64,000 nucleotides of DNA from Bacillus sp. Marseille-Q1617 (lineage in GTDB: Bacteria; Bacillota; Bacilli; Bacillales; Bacillaceae_B). A program made the translations under genes and the position numbers. Below the pieces are notes generated by a model that saw nothing but the letters and a program-made list of their open reading frames with translations, searched no databases and was not told the origin of the DNA. This document shows positions 54,857 through 64,000 of the stretch, in pieces (position 1 is the first letter of the stretch; every line of letters begins with the position of its first letter). The DNA lies in assembly GCF_903645295.1 (NCBI RefSeq), contig NZ_CAHJXM010000001.1:1365501-1429500 (forward strand), read 5' to 3'.

Positions 54857-55090
54857 ATGAAAATCAGAAAAAATTTTATGGAAGGCTTGGAACAAAAAGT
54901 ATATATTCACGAAAATAAGAAGGAAGAACTGATTTTAATAGCTATTCCAGAAATCGAATGGTCTTATTCATTTACATATGAGGATGACAATGTTCATAAG
55001 AATTTATTTGTTTCATTGAAAGGAAGAGTTTCTGAAGGCGACGCGGAAGTGATCAGCAGCAGAATCTTGCAGTGGACGAGGGAAATGTAA
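54857..55090 (+). CDS. YueH family protein
   Basis: A 77-residue protein, MKIRKNFMEGLEQKVYIHEN and then LIAIPEIEWSYSF, matching the small YueH family of Bacillus. Function unknown. AAAGGGG lies eight bases before the ATG at 54857. Next gene prfC starts 66 bp later. Confidence 0.8.
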   Translation: MKIRKNFMEGLEQKVYIHENKKEELILIAIPEIEWSYSFTYEDDNVHKNLFVSLKGRVSEGDAEVISSRILQWTREM

Positions 55091-55156
55091 ATATTGATTT
55101 ATCATATTACAAAGCATATGATGAGAAGGGAAGAATGACGAGAAAGGAATTTATGA

Positions 55157-56725
55157 ATGAAAAAAGACTTTAAAGAAGAGGTTCAGTCACGAAGAACCTT
55201 TGCTATTATATCTCACCCTGATGCAGGGAAAACGACATTAACGGAGCAGCTCCTATTATTTGGCGGAGCGATCCGCGCTGCAGGTACGGTTAAAGGTAAA
55301 AAATCCGGGAAGTTTGCCACTTCAGACTGGATGGAAATTGAAAAACAAAGAGGAATCTCGGTTACATCCTCGGTGATGGCATTTGATTATGATGACTACC
55401 GGGTGAATATCCTGGATACACCGGGACACCAAGACTTCTCGGAAGATACGTATCGGACATTGATGGCCGTTGACAGTGCCGTCATGATCATCGACTCCGC
55501 TAAAGGGATTGAGGCACAGACGTTAAAATTGTTTAAAGTCTGCCGCATGAGAGGGATTCCAATCTTCACTTTCATTAACAAGCTAGATCGTCAGGGACGT
55601 GAACCCCTTGAATTATTGGAAGAGCTTGAAGAAGTGCTGGGGATTCAATCATACCCGATGAACTGGCCAATCGGAATGGGGAAAGAATTCCTCGGGATCT
55701 ACGATCGTTTTCATAATCGGATCGAACAATTCCGTGTAGAAGACGAGGATCGCTTCATTCCCCTTAATGAAGGTGGGGAAATAGATGGGGATCATTCCAT
55801 GAAAGATAGTAATCTCTATAATCAGACATTAGAGGATGTGCTGCTCCTTAATGAAGCAGGTAATGAATTCTCCAGGGAACGAATTGCAACAGGAGAACTT
55901 TCACCTGTATTTTTCGGGAGTGCTCTGACGAACTTTGGTGTACAGACTTTTCTTGAGACCTATCTGCAATTTGCACCTTCCCCTCAGCCAAGAAGTTCGG
56001 ACATTGGAGAAATCGATCCGGCAAGTGAAGAGTTCTCTGGGTTTATCTTTAAAATCCAGGCGAATATGAATCCCGCTCACCGCGATCGAATTGCTTTTCT
56101 TCGAATTTGTTCGGGGCAATTTGAAAGAGGGATGTCAGTAAATCTTCCCCGTATCGGGAAGAATATCAAATTGGCTCAATCCACTCAATTTCTGGCAGAT
56201 GACAGGAGTACGGTAAATGAAGCGGTAAGTGGTGACATTATCGGGATCTATGATACCGGTACGTATCAGATCGGTGATACTCTTACAGAAGGTAAGAAAT
56301 CCTTCCAGTACGAAAAGCTTCCGCAATTTACTCCTGAACTTTTTGTAAGGGTAACGGCTAAGAATGTAATGAAACAAAAGCATTTCCAAAAAGGGATCCT
56401 GCAGCTTGTCCAGGAGGGTGCAATCCAGTATTACAAGACGAGAACCGAGGATGTCATTCTCGGAGCAGTAGGTCAGCTTCAATTCGAAGTATTCGAGCAC
56501 AGAATGAAAAATGAATACAACGTCGATGTAAGAATGGAGCCGGTTGGTTCTAAAATTGCCAGATGGATTGAAAATGAGGAAGATGTAAAAGAGTCGATGT
56601 CAAGCTCACGGAGTATGCTTGTAAAAGACCGGCATGAAAATCTGGTCTTCCTGTTTGAAAATGATTTTGCGATGAGATGGTTCTCTGATAAACATCCTGA
56701 CATCAAACTATACAGCTTGATGTAA
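55157..56725 (+). CDS. prfC: Peptide chain release factor 3
   Basis: Translational GTPase RF3 of 522 residues that recycles RF1 and RF2 after termination. G1 is [13 protein letters not shown]2/G3 are RGISVTSSV and DTPGHQDF, and G4 is NKLDRQGR. C-terminal domains II and III follow. RF3 is not universal in Bacillus; B. subtilis 168 lacks a close copy, so it may be lineage-specific. AAAGGAATT precedes the ATG. Confidence 0.95.
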   Translation: MKKDFKEEVQSRRTFAIISHPDAGKTTLTEQLLLFGGAIRAAGTVKGKKSGKFATSDWMEIEKQRGISVTSSVMAFDYDDYRVNILDTPGHQDFSEDTYRTLMAVDSAVMIIDSAKGIEAQTLKLFKVCRMRGIPIFTFINKLDRQGREPLELLEELEEVLGIQSYPMNWPIGMGKEFLGIYDRFHNRIEQFRVEDEDRFIPLNEGGEIDGDHSMKDSNLYNQTLEDVLLLNEAGNEFSRERIATGELSPVFFGSALTNFGVQTFLETYLQFAPSPQPRSSDIGEIDPASEEFSGFIFKIQANMNPAHRDRIAFLRICSGQFERGMSVNLPRIGKNIKLAQSTQFLADDRSTVNEAVSGDIIGIYDTGTYQIGDTLTEGKKSFQYEKLPQFTPELFVRVTAKNVMKQKHFQKGILQLVQEGAIQYYKTRTEDVILGAVGQLQFEVFEHRMKNEYNVDVRMEPVGSKIARWIENEEDVKESMSSSRSMLVKDRHENLVFLFENDFAMRWFSDKHPDIKLYSLM

Positions 56726-56743
56726 GCATAATAAAAAACATCC

Positions 56744-56781
56744 ACCCCCTTCAAAGGCAAACGCCTGTGAAGGGGTTTTTG
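56744..56781 (+). terminator. Terminator of prfC
   Basis: CCCCTTCA pairs with TGAAGGGG around AGGC/GCCT, followed by TTTTT. Confidence 0.85.
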
Positions 56782-56874
56782 TATGCAATTTTTCTGAAGC
56801 TTATTTACTAGTAATGTATAGGTGAAAAGGTCTATTATGGAAGCAGAGGATTTTTTATAAGGAGAGATGGTTTT

Positions 56875-57897
56875 TTGAATACATTTTGTGCGAATTGCGG
56901 CACCACGATGAGTTTCTACCAATCAGGGAATCTGTATCTATTTAATAACAAGTACAGCGTAAATCCTATCGGGGAGGGAGTGCGCGTAGGCATGCATTCT
57001 TATTTATTACCTTATGATAATCTTGACTCCCTTTATAGGAAGCTTGAGGGAACCTCCCGAAAATTGATCGAAGAAGACTGGAAATGCAGCATTTCAGCTA
57101 CTGAAGTACCAGTTGACTTCTACCCCGCAGAAGAGTTTCTGAATAAGATAAAGCACCGGGATATGATAGGGATGATTCAGACAGGGAATTTTGTGAGCTA
57201 TTTACAGCCGATAATAGACCTCGATCATTTTGAATTGTTTGCATATGAGAGTCTTCTACGAAATGCTGACCCTTCATTAACGTTTAATCCTGGGGCATTG
57301 TTTGAAGCTGCGTTATTGACAGGCTTTCATTCCTTGCTTGATCAGCGGGCAAGAAGGACGGCAATAGAAAGCAGGATCGGTAATGTGGACAAAGGAGTGA
57401 AGAGCTTTATCAATTTTCTTCCATCTACCATTTATAATCCTGACTTTTGTCTGAAACATACTTTCGAAATCGTCGATAAATATGGAGTGGACCCTGAGGA
57501 TCTGGTGTTTGAAGTGGTAGAAACGGAAAAAATAGAAGATGTTAACCATTTAAAGTCTGTTCTCGAAGTCTACAAACGAGAAGGGATGAAGGTTGCACTT
57601 GATGATGTCGGATCTGGCTTCTCAACGATAGAGATGCTCTCGTTACTTCAGCCCGATTATGTCAAAATTGATCGCTCCTATATATCAGAATGCGACATGA
57701 ATACAGACAAACAACAATTTTTGAAGAACGTAATCCATATTGCACGGGAATTGGGGATTTCTGTACTGGCAGAAGGGGTTGAACGAAAAGAGGAATTGAC
57801 ATTCTGTAAAGCAGCCGGAGTGGAGTATGCACAGGGTTACTTGATCGGCAAGCCTGCATTACATGCAGAAAAACCTTTGGTTCCTTATTTTGTCTAA
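56875..57897 (+). CDS. EAL-domain c-di-GMP phosphodiesterase with N-terminal CxxC
   Basis: A soluble 340-residue protein. A short N-terminal module with CANCG (possible half of a zinc ribbon) and about 95 residues precede the EAL domain (about 100-335). Catalytic residues appear intact: AYESLLR (E of EAL), NFLPSTI, FEVVETE, LDDVGSGF, VKIDRSY, AEGVERKEE and QGYLIGKP. It should hydrolyse c-di-GMP. Translation starts at TTG after AAGGAGAGATGG. The GGDEF cyclase lies 3.5 kb upstream. Confidence 0.88.
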   Translation: MNTFCANCGTTMSFYQSGNLYLFNNKYSVNPIGEGVRVGMHSYLLPYDNLDSLYRKLEGTSRKLIEEDWKCSISATEVPVDFYPAEEFLNKIKHRDMIGMIQTGNFVSYLQPIIDLDHFELFAYESLLRNADPSLTFNPGALFEAALLTGFHSLLDQRARRTAIESRIGNVDKGVKSFINFLPSTIYNPDFCLKHTFEIVDKYGVDPEDLVFEVVETEKIEDVNHLKSVLEVYKREGMKVALDDVGSGFSTIEMLSLLQPDYVKIDRSYISECDMNTDKQQFLKNVIHIARELGISVLAEGVERKEELTFCKAAGVEYAQGYLIGKPALHAEKPLVPYFV

Positions 57898-57975
57898 AGG
57901 TATATAACCTTCAAAAATTCTATATGGTAATACAAGCTCCATGATTTTATATTATGGAGTTATTTTAATTTTTTA

Positions 57976-58003
57976 TTGACATCCTCGTGCGACATGTTAA
58001 AAT
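57976..58003 (+). promoter_or_regulatory. Promoter of the T-box leader
   Basis: TTGACA and TAAAAT with a 16-bp spacer and an extended -10 TG, about 40 bp upstream of the first conserved T-box element. Confidence 0.7.
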
Positions 58004-58009
58004 TACTTA

Positions 58010-58340
58010 TGAATAATACTTTAATGCATAAAAGCTTAAAAGCGTTTAAGTGCGAAACTATATAGTATTGTCTCGAACAAATCAGTAGGATATCTCTTGA
58101 CAGCAGCCAGAGACTAAGCGGAAGGTGAGAGCTTAGGTCGGTGATGATCTGAATTACATTGTTCATATAAAGTTATGTTGCCGGCGACTTATTCAAATGA
58201 GACAAGCCTTTATGAAGCGGGAGTAATCAATTTTTAAGTCCTCATAAGAAGGATGGAGAGGTTGATGCTCCAATTAGGGTGGTACCGCGGAGAAACTCTT
58301 CGTCCCTATACCAGGGATAGAAGGGTTTTTCTTTTTTTCC
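58010..58340 (+). promoter_or_regulatory. T-box leader, probable Tyr specifier
   Basis: A tRNA-sensing T-box leader. The T-box core AGGGTGGTACCGCG is at 58276-58289 and pairs with the acceptor end of uncharged tRNA. Stem I closes by GAACAA (58075-58080) with TTGTTC (58159-58164). The specifier loop reads GAATTACA, with TAC (Tyr) at 58155-58157 just before the closing A. The terminator (58294-58340) has CTTCGTCCCTA and AGGGATAGAAG arms plus a T-run. It precedes an NhaC-family gene. Confidence 0.92.
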
Positions 58341-58390
58341 TTAATCCCAACTTAAATGTATATCTCACACTTTAAGGGAGTGACATCCAT

Positions 58391-59797
58391 ATGTTAAATA
58401 TCAAGCCTGTTCAGCAGCCTAAATTGATTGAAGCTATTGCTATTTTATTTATTATACTTGCGACTATCAGTATCAGCATCATCCGTCTGGAAGCAGTTCC
58501 GCATATTCCGATTATCATCTCTTTATTCTTACTGATGATTTATGGGTTCTTTCGTAAAATGAGATTTAAAGATATTGAAGAAGGGATGATTTTAGGTGCA
58601 CAAGGAGGACTTGGAGCGGTACTGTTATTCATATTTATCGGCCTCTTAATCAGCAGCTGGTTGATCAGTGGCACCATTCCGACTTTGATGTTCTATGGTT
58701 TTGAGTTTGTTTCTCCTTATTTCTTTTACGCCATTGCATTTCTCCTTACGGCCTTGAGCGGAGTGATGATCGGCAGTTCCTTAACGACAGCAGCAACCAT
58801 AGGTGTAGCTTTGATTGGGATTGGAGAAGCAATGGGGTTATCCATGGCCATTACTGCCGGCGCAATCGTATCAGGTGCATTTTTTGGCGATAAAATGTCA
58901 CCACTGTCTGATACGACAAACCTTGCCTCGTCCATTGTGAAAGTGGATTTATTTACACACATCCGTAACATGGCATGGACGACAATCCCTGCATTCATTA
59001 TTACTCTTCTCGTTTTCCTCCTTTTATCACCAGGGAAACAGGATGTCGATTTATCGAAATTACAAGCCATTCAAGATGGGTTGACTCAGTCAGGACTAAT
59101 TCATTGGTACAGTTTCCTCCCTGTAGTCATGCTATTGATGTTGATTGCACTTAAGGTCCCTGCCTTGCTTGCTCTGTCTATAAATGTAGCGGTTTCTATA
59201 GGGGTTTCCATCTTTCACGTCTCTATGGATGTAAAGGAACTCTTTACCATTCTCTTTGCAGGGTATACTTCCGACACGGGTGTGGAAGCAGTTGATTCAC
59301 TATTGAGCCGCGGCGGGGTGGAAAGCATGATGTTTACGATTTCGTTAGTCATTCTTTCATTAAGTCTGGGAGGACTATTATTTAAGCTTGGTATCATTCC
59401 TGTTCTGCTTTCCAGATTGTCTGTCGTGATCGGTTCAGCAAAACGTACCATTTTTGCTGCAGCTTTCTCTGCAATCGGGATAAATGTTGTCGTTGGTGAA
59501 CAATATCTATCCATTCTATTGACTGGTGAAGCATTTCAGACTCAATTCAAGAAGCTCGGCCTTCACCCCAAGAACCTTTCAAGGACGCTTGAGGATGCCG
59601 GTACCGTTGTGAATCCTTTAGTTCCTTGGAGTGTATGTGGTATTTTTCTCACAGATGTCCTTGGCGTTCCGACTCTGGAGTACCTTCCGTTTGCAGTGTT
59701 TTGTATTGTCTCCCCATTGATTACGATTTTGTACGGATTTACGGGGTGGACAATTAAACGTGAAACAAAGGAAATGAATCCTGCAGTCAATCAATAA
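58391..59797 (+). CDS. NhaC-family transporter, probable tyrosine-regulated (YheL-like)
   Basis: A 468-residue antiporter-family membrane protein with about eleven helices, including GVMIGSSLTTAATIGVALIGIGEAMG and a SGAFFGDKMSPLSDTTNLAS motif typical of NhaC. NhaC proteins are annotated as Na+/H+ antiporters. Control by a Tyr T-box, as for B. subtilis yheL, makes an amino-acid transport role (tyrosine) more likely. GGGAG lies upstream of the ATG. Monocistronic with a large terminator. Confidence 0.9.
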   Translation: MLNIKPVQQPKLIEAIAILFIILATISISIIRLEAVPHIPIIISLFLLMIYGFFRKMRFKDIEEGMILGAQGGLGAVLLFIFIGLLISSWLISGTIPTLMFYGFEFVSPYFFYAIAFLLTALSGVMIGSSLTTAATIGVALIGIGEAMGLSMAITAGAIVSGAFFGDKMSPLSDTTNLASSIVKVDLFTHIRNMAWTTIPAFIITLLVFLLLSPGKQDVDLSKLQAIQDGLTQSGLIHWYSFLPVVMLLMLIALKVPALLALSINVAVSIGVSIFHVSMDVKELFTILFAGYTSDTGVEAVDSLLSRGGVESMMFTISLVILSLSLGGLLFKLGIIPVLLSRLSVVIGSAKRTIFAAAFSAIGINVVVGEQYLSILLTGEAFQTQFKKLGLHPKNLSRTLEDAGTVVNPLVPWSVCGIFLTDVLGVPTLEYLPFAVFCIVSPLITILYGFTGWTIKRETKEMNPAVNQ

Positions 59798-59836
59798 CAA
59801 GTTGATCAGATGCATGTTTTAGCAATCAGTGATAAT

Positions 59837-59911
59837 AAAAGACTGCTCCGCATCGAATAGACCAGATTTTAATGAAGTACATGTCTATTCATGCTGGAGC
59901 AGTCTTTTTTC
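59837..59911. terminator. Long convergent hairpin after the NhaC gene
   Basis: GACTGCTCC...GCAT and ATGC...GGAGCAGTC arms, with an inner GAATAGAC/GTCTATTC helix and T-runs on both sides. The last codons of the converging membrane gene are part of one arm. Confidence 0.85.
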
Positions 59912-60760
59912 TGTTGTTTGTTGATAAAGAGGAAAGTGACGACGGTATACGAACTTCCCCCACTGAATAAAGGTGATGTGGAGTACAGGTAAAACAAAAA
60001 TGTAGAATGGTTCTCTTAAGTGAAGTATTCCCTGATCCACCATCAAGATTTCGATAGATAGCAGGAATGTGACTGACATGATGGTAAAAGGGAGTTCGCT
60101 GTTACGAAAATAAATGATAAGTGAGTACAGATAAGTGGTAAATAACAGATAGATAAAATTGCCTGTAATATTGTTTCTGATTTCTTCACTGAAAAACTGG
60201 ACGGGTAATTCATATAGGCCCAATAGCGCAGACAATATCCATCCTCCTGTTTGGGTGAGTGTAAGCAGTGCAAAGAAAAGAGTCGTAAAATTGATATAGT
60301 GATATGTCACTTTACTCAATGATTTCCACCAAGCCTTTGAAAGGGTAACTGTCAACACCAAAAAAAACGTGGTGTAAGTCGATTTCCACCAATTGTGATG
60401 GTAAACATTAAGATATAAGAATAGTGTTTCAATCATAAAGAATAGACCAATAATAAGGAAGATCCATCTATTTCTTAGATGAAAAACCACTATGAAAATG
60501 GTTGCTGCAGGAACTGCGAAGGCCTGTGAACTTATAGACCCCAATATATTGTCATTATACTCGTTGGCTAAAATATGCGGATAATACTCATAACTTTCCA
60601 ACAGGATGAAGATGACAAATTCAAACGAAAAGGCAAGCCCGCATATAAAAAGCCAAAACAGAAAGATCTGAGGAGATTTATCATGATTTTTCATCAACGT
60701 ATAGGCTAGCAGGAACACACTGATGATCATTAAGGATACAAATGGAATCCAGTTTGGCAT
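59885..60760 (-). CDS. CBO0543-like multi-helix membrane protein
   Basis: A 291-residue membrane protein with about eight hydrophobic segments. The segment YEYYPHILANEYNDNILGSI followed by SQAFAVPAATIFIV resembles the CBO0543 family of Clostridium/Bacillus membrane proteins. Function unknown. It ends inside the long convergent hairpin. AAGGAG precedes the ATG. Confidence 0.75.
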   Translation of the reverse strand: MPNWIPFVSLMIISVFLLAYTLMKNHDKSPQIFLFWLFICGLAFSFEFVIFILLESYEYYPHILANEYNDNILGSISSQAFAVPAATIFIVVFHLRNRWIFLIIGLFFMIETLFLYLNVYHHNWWKSTYTTFFLVLTVTLSKAWWKSLSKVTYHYINFTTLFFALLTLTQTGGWILSALLGLYELPVQFFSEEIRNNITGNFIYLLFTTYLYSLIIYFRNSELPFTIMSVTFLLSIEILMVDQGILHLREPFYIFVLPVLHITFIQWGKFVYRRHFPLYQQTTEKRLLQHE

Positions 60761-61017
60761 GATTTAACTCCTTCGTAAAAGTATAAACTTAGTCTTTACA
60801 AAAAGACGTAAATTATTTATTTGGTGACCAATGTGTGAACAATCGAAACACCAGACGCTTTATTATTGAAGGTTAATGGTTAAGGACTTATAGTAAAACT
60901 AACTGCAATTTGTCTTACATAGAGGCTTTTTCCATAAAGCGATTGAAAATACCATCGATAAAACAACAAACAAAAGAAAAAGCCTGCCTAGATGACTTAG
61001 AAAGGGGAGCAGCATCA

Positions 61018-64000
61018 TTGAAAATCAGTGATTTTTCAATACGTCGTCCTGTATTTACGATTGTGACGATGTTGTTAATATTGATATTAGGGGGAGTGTC
61101 TCTCCTAAGGATTCCATTAAAGCTTATTCCAGATTTGAATCCTCCTGTAGGGGTGGTGGTTACCAATTACCCTGGGGCAAGTCCCGATGAGGTAGTGGAG
61201 AAAGTTACGAAACCCTTGGAAGAAAACCTTTCTACGTTACCTGGGATGAAAAACATTCAGTCCACTTCAAGGGAAGGCTCTAATTTTATTCTCCTGGAGT
61301 TCTCATGGACTACATCCATTGATGAAATTGAAAATGATGTGCTGCAGCGTATTGATCAATCTCCTTTACCAGACGGTGCCCAAGAACCTAGGTTCTTAAA
61401 GTTTGATCTCGCTCAGTTTCCCATCATTCAAGTATCCCTGAGAGAAGAAGGAGACGGCAATAATCTAAAGGCTCTTTCTGAGAAATTAAAATTAGAACTG
61501 ACTCGTGTAGAAGGAGTTGCAAATGTTAATGTCTCCGGTTCCTTCAATGATGAGGTTGTCATAGAATTGGACCAGCAGGCATTAAGGGAAAATCGTATGA
61601 AACAGGCTGATATCGTGAATGCGATACGAGCGAACAATATTACATCTCCGGGTGACACCATTGAAACAGATGGACAGACCTTGACGACCCGCGTAATCAG
61701 TCAATTGAAAAGTGCAGATGAAATAAAGAAACTTGTAGTCGGAGTGAATCCTCAAACAGGGAAAGACCTTACATTGGAAGATGTTGCAACGGTAGAGCGA
61801 AAGGAAGAAAGTACGAACACTTCAACTCGGGCAAATCAGGAGCCTGCCGTACTATTCAGCGTTCTCCAACAATCCGATGCTAATACTGCCTCAGTCTCAA
61901 AAGAATTCCAAGAGGAACTGGCCCGGTTGCTGGAACAGGAACAGTATCAATCGATCAAAGCTAATATCCTATTTGATCAAGGAGATTATATATCTGATGC
62001 GATCGGGAATATAACCAATTCATTATTGATTGGTGGAGCATTTGCCATGTTAGTCTTATTCTTATTCCTGAGAAATGTAAAAAGCCCGCTGATCATCGGA
62101 GTGGCCATACCGTATTCTGTCATTGTCACATTTGTTCTCATGTTCTTTGCTGACTTTACATTAAATATCATGACGCTTGGTGCGCTGGCACTGGGAATCG
62201 GGATGCTTGTCGATAATGCTATCGTGGTCATTGAGAATATTTATAGACATCTTTCTTTAGGAAAGGATCCAAAGACATCGGCAAGTGAAGGTGCAAAGGA
62301 AGTCGGGGCTGCCATCACGGCCTCAACCTTAACAACCGTTGCGGTCTTCCTTCCGGTTGTGTTCATATCAGGATTATTAGGCGAGTTATTTACGGAGTTT
62401 GCACTTACGATATCATTTAGCTTGATCGCATCCTTAGTCGTTGCACTCACAGTCATTCCAATGCTTGCAAGCAGGCTGTTAAAGAAACCGAAAGGAAACC
62501 TTGAAGCAAGACGCAGGCGTTCAAAGACCCGCAAGCGATTCATTCAAAGCATTAAATGGTCCTTGCGCCATAGATTCGTCATATTAATGATCACCGTGGT
62601 GACCCTTGTGGCAGGCGGCTATGGATTGACTACTGTAGGCACTCAGTTCCTGCCCCCGACAGACGAGGGATTCTTCAATATGAGAGTCGAGTTGGAAAAT
62701 GGTTCTTCAATTAAAGAAACGAATAAAACCGTAAAAGCGATTGAAAAAAATCTAAAGGGACAAAAAGAAGTAGATGTATTTGTAAGCCTTGTCGGGACGA
62801 CCCAGGAGGAATCATTCAGGGGCTCGGAGAAAGGAAATATAGCTGAAATTTATGTGAAGATGAAACCACTTGAAGAAAGGGGTCGCTCCATCTTCGAATT
62901 TGCAGATGATATTAAACCCGAAATCGAAAAAGCAGCTCAGAGCGTCAATGATTCAGCTGAAATTTCCTTCAATCTGCAGTCTACTTCAGGTACGAGTCCT
63001 CAAACATTAACGTTCAATGTGCGGGACACAGACCCTGAACGCTTGGATAAATCAGTGGACCGCTTATTTGACTCACTGAAGGATATGAAAAACGTAACTG
63101 CTTTAAGTACTGACAAAATGGAAACGGTGAAAGAAATACAAATGAACGTAAATGAGGATGAGGCTCTGAAACAAGGTCTTACTCCCGCCCAGATCGGAAG
63201 TACCGTTCAAGATATTACAAGAGGGGTCATGGCCACTCAAATCGTAACAAAAGAATCGGATGTGCTCAGCGTCTTTGTTCAATATGACCGGAATATCACA
63301 GAAAATCTTGACTCATTAAAAAAACTGCTTATTCCAAATGGCAGAGGAGAGTATATTGCACTTGATTCAGTGGTGGACTTCAGTATTGAAGATGGACCTG
63401 TCAGTATACAAAGAATTGATCAACAGCATGCCGTTCAATTTGATTTGAAGTATTCATCATCTACCAATCTTGGAACCATATCACAGTCAGTGGATGAAAA
63501 GATCGAGGAGCTGAACCTGCCTGATGCAACCCAGGTTTCATTCAGCGGTGACAGAGAGCTGCTGGAGGACTCAATCGATGATATGGCCCTTGCATTGGGA
63601 CTTGCGATCGTGCTTGTTTATTTGGTCATGGCAGCACAATTCGAGTCATTCAAGTATCCCTTTGTCATCATGTTCACTGTACCGCTCATGGTAATAGGAG
63701 TAGCTTTGTCCCTTACGATCACCAGAACGCCGATTAGTATATCGGCCATCATCGGAGTAATTGTTTTAGCGGGTATAGTTGTCAATAATGCGATCGTCAT
63801 CGTGGATTACATCAATCAGCGTAAAGAAACGGCACCGAATAGTTTTGAGGCGATAGTGGAAGCCGTTCAGGATCGAACACGTCCGATTTTGATGACTGCC
63901 CTCACGACTATCCTTGGCCTCCTTCCGTTAGCGCTGGGAATCGGAGAAGGAACAGAAATCAACCAGCCAATGGGAATAGCAGTCATTGGGGGACTCGTCA
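61018..64000 (+). CDS. RND efflux transporter permease (partial, SwrC/AcrB-like)
   Basis: About 994 residues of an RND permease open at the window end. It begins at TTG (61018) after AAAGGGGAG with MKISDFSIRRPVFTIVTMLL, the classic AcrB/SwrC start. The TM4 motif is GIGMLVDNAIVVIENIYRH, with one of the two acidic residues of AcrB kept. The periplasmic-type docking and porter domains are present. Related Bacillus proteins (SwrC/YerP) export surfactants and drugs. No adaptor protein gene is adjacent upstream. Confidence 0.92.
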   Translation, partial: MKISDFSIRRPVFTIVTMLLILILGGVSLLRIPLKLIPDLNPPVGVVVTNYPGASPDEVVEKVTKPLEENLSTLPGMKNIQSTSREGSNFILLEFSWTTSIDEIENDVLQRIDQSPLPDGAQEPRFLKFDLAQFPIIQVSLREEGDGNNLKALSEKLKLELTRVEGVANVNVSGSFNDEVVIELDQQALRENRMKQADIVNAIRANNITSPGDTIETDGQTLTTRVISQLKSADEIKKLVVGVNPQTGKDLTLEDVATVERKEESTNTSTRANQEPAVLFSVLQQSDANTASVSKEFQEELARLLEQEQYQSIKANILFDQGDYISDAIGNITNSLLIGGAFAMLVLFLFLRNVKSPLIIGVAIPYSVIVTFVLMFFADFTLNIMTLGALALGIGMLVDNAIVVIENIYRHLSLGKDPKTSASEGAKEVGAAITASTLTTVAVFLPVVFISGLLGELFTEFALTISFSLIASLVVALTVIPMLASRLLKKPKGNLEARRRRSKTRKRFIQSIKWSLRHRFVILMITVVTLVAGGYGLTTVGTQFLPPTDEGFFNMRVELENGSSIKETNKTVKAIEKNLKGQKEVDVFVSLVGTTQEESFRGSEKGNIAEIYVKMKPLEERGRSIFEFADDIKPEIEKAAQSVNDSAEISFNLQSTSGTSPQTLTFNVRDTDPERLDKSVDRLFDSLKDMKNVTALSTDKMETVKEIQMNVNEDEALKQGLTPAQIGSTVQDITRGVMATQIVTKESDVLSVFVQYDRNITENLDSLKKLLIPNGRGEYIALDSVVDFSIEDGPVSIQRIDQQHAVQFDLKYSSSTNLGTISQSVDEKIEELNLPDATQVSFSGDRELLEDSIDDMALALGLAIVLVYLVMAAQFESFKYPFVIMFTVPLMVIGVALSLTITRTPISISAIIGVIVLAGIVVNNAIVIVDYINQRKETAPNSFEAIVEAVQDRTRPILMTALTTILGLLPLALGIGEGTEINQPMGIAVIGGLV

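Overview
The window is a 64 kb chromosomal segment of a low-GC, endospore-forming member of the Bacillaceae. Evidence for this is the run spx-mecA-coiA-pepF-spxH-yjbI..yjbQ-fabI-cotO-cotZ-yjcA..yjcH, which follows the Bacillus subtilis yjb/yjc region, together with spore coat, SpoVA and SpoVIF genes, B. subtilis-type Shine-Dalgarno sites, and T-box, FapR and cre elements. The genus cannot be fixed from the sequence alone; a marine or Rossellomorea-like Bacillus is a guess.

Layout. 1-8.1 kb: the end of spx, then mecA, cardiolipin synthase, coiA, pepF and the spxH-yjbI pair. Spx and its ClpXP adaptor SpxH, plus the ClpCP adaptor MecA, therefore lie close together. 8.1-18.2 kb: lytic transglycosylase, CYTH protein, RelQ alarmone synthetase with NAD kinase and a pseudouridine synthase, PrpE, an MgtE Mg2+ transporter, a CPA2 antiporter, a DinB protein and fabI with a FapR operator. 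18.3-24.2 kb is a sporulation block: CotO, CotZ-like, YjcA, a 34-residue Cys/Gly peptide, and a YhcN-like lipoprotein-spoVAC-spoVAD-spoVAEb-DUF421 operon that resembles the spoVA2 type linked to spore heat resistance but lacks DUF1657. YjcZ and SpoVIF follow. 24.3-28.6 kb: metallo-hydrolase, second DUF421 protein, YjcF/G/H and a PgpA-type phosphatase.

28.6-39 kb is more accessory: a TAXI-type TRAP transporter with a cre-like site, tRNA-Val(GAC), a cold-shock protein, an SDR/acyl-CoA dehydrogenase/thiolase cassette and gnd. 39-41.2 kb holds two MITE-like GC-rich repeat elements around a SurA/PrsA-like lipoprotein gene, and a candidate leftward small RNA. 41.2-44.9 kb is a cobalamin riboswitch with its terminator in front of a class I ribonucleotide reductase (nrdA-nrdB). 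45-64 kb: OsmC, tryptophan dioxygenase, YihY, a POT peptide transporter, M42 peptidase, a divergent MurE-like ligase, GGDEF and EAL proteins, NupC, YueH, RF3, a Tyr-type T-box in front of an NhaC-family transporter, a seven-helix membrane protein and a truncated RND efflux pump running off the end.

No CRISPR array, prophage, insertion sequence with a transposase, or rRNA was seen. The most interesting points are the B12-controlled class I RNR, the spoVA2-like operon, the MurE paralogue with an altered diaminopimelate motif, the Tyr T-box transporter, and the repeat family whose isolated ends recur near 260 and 18291.
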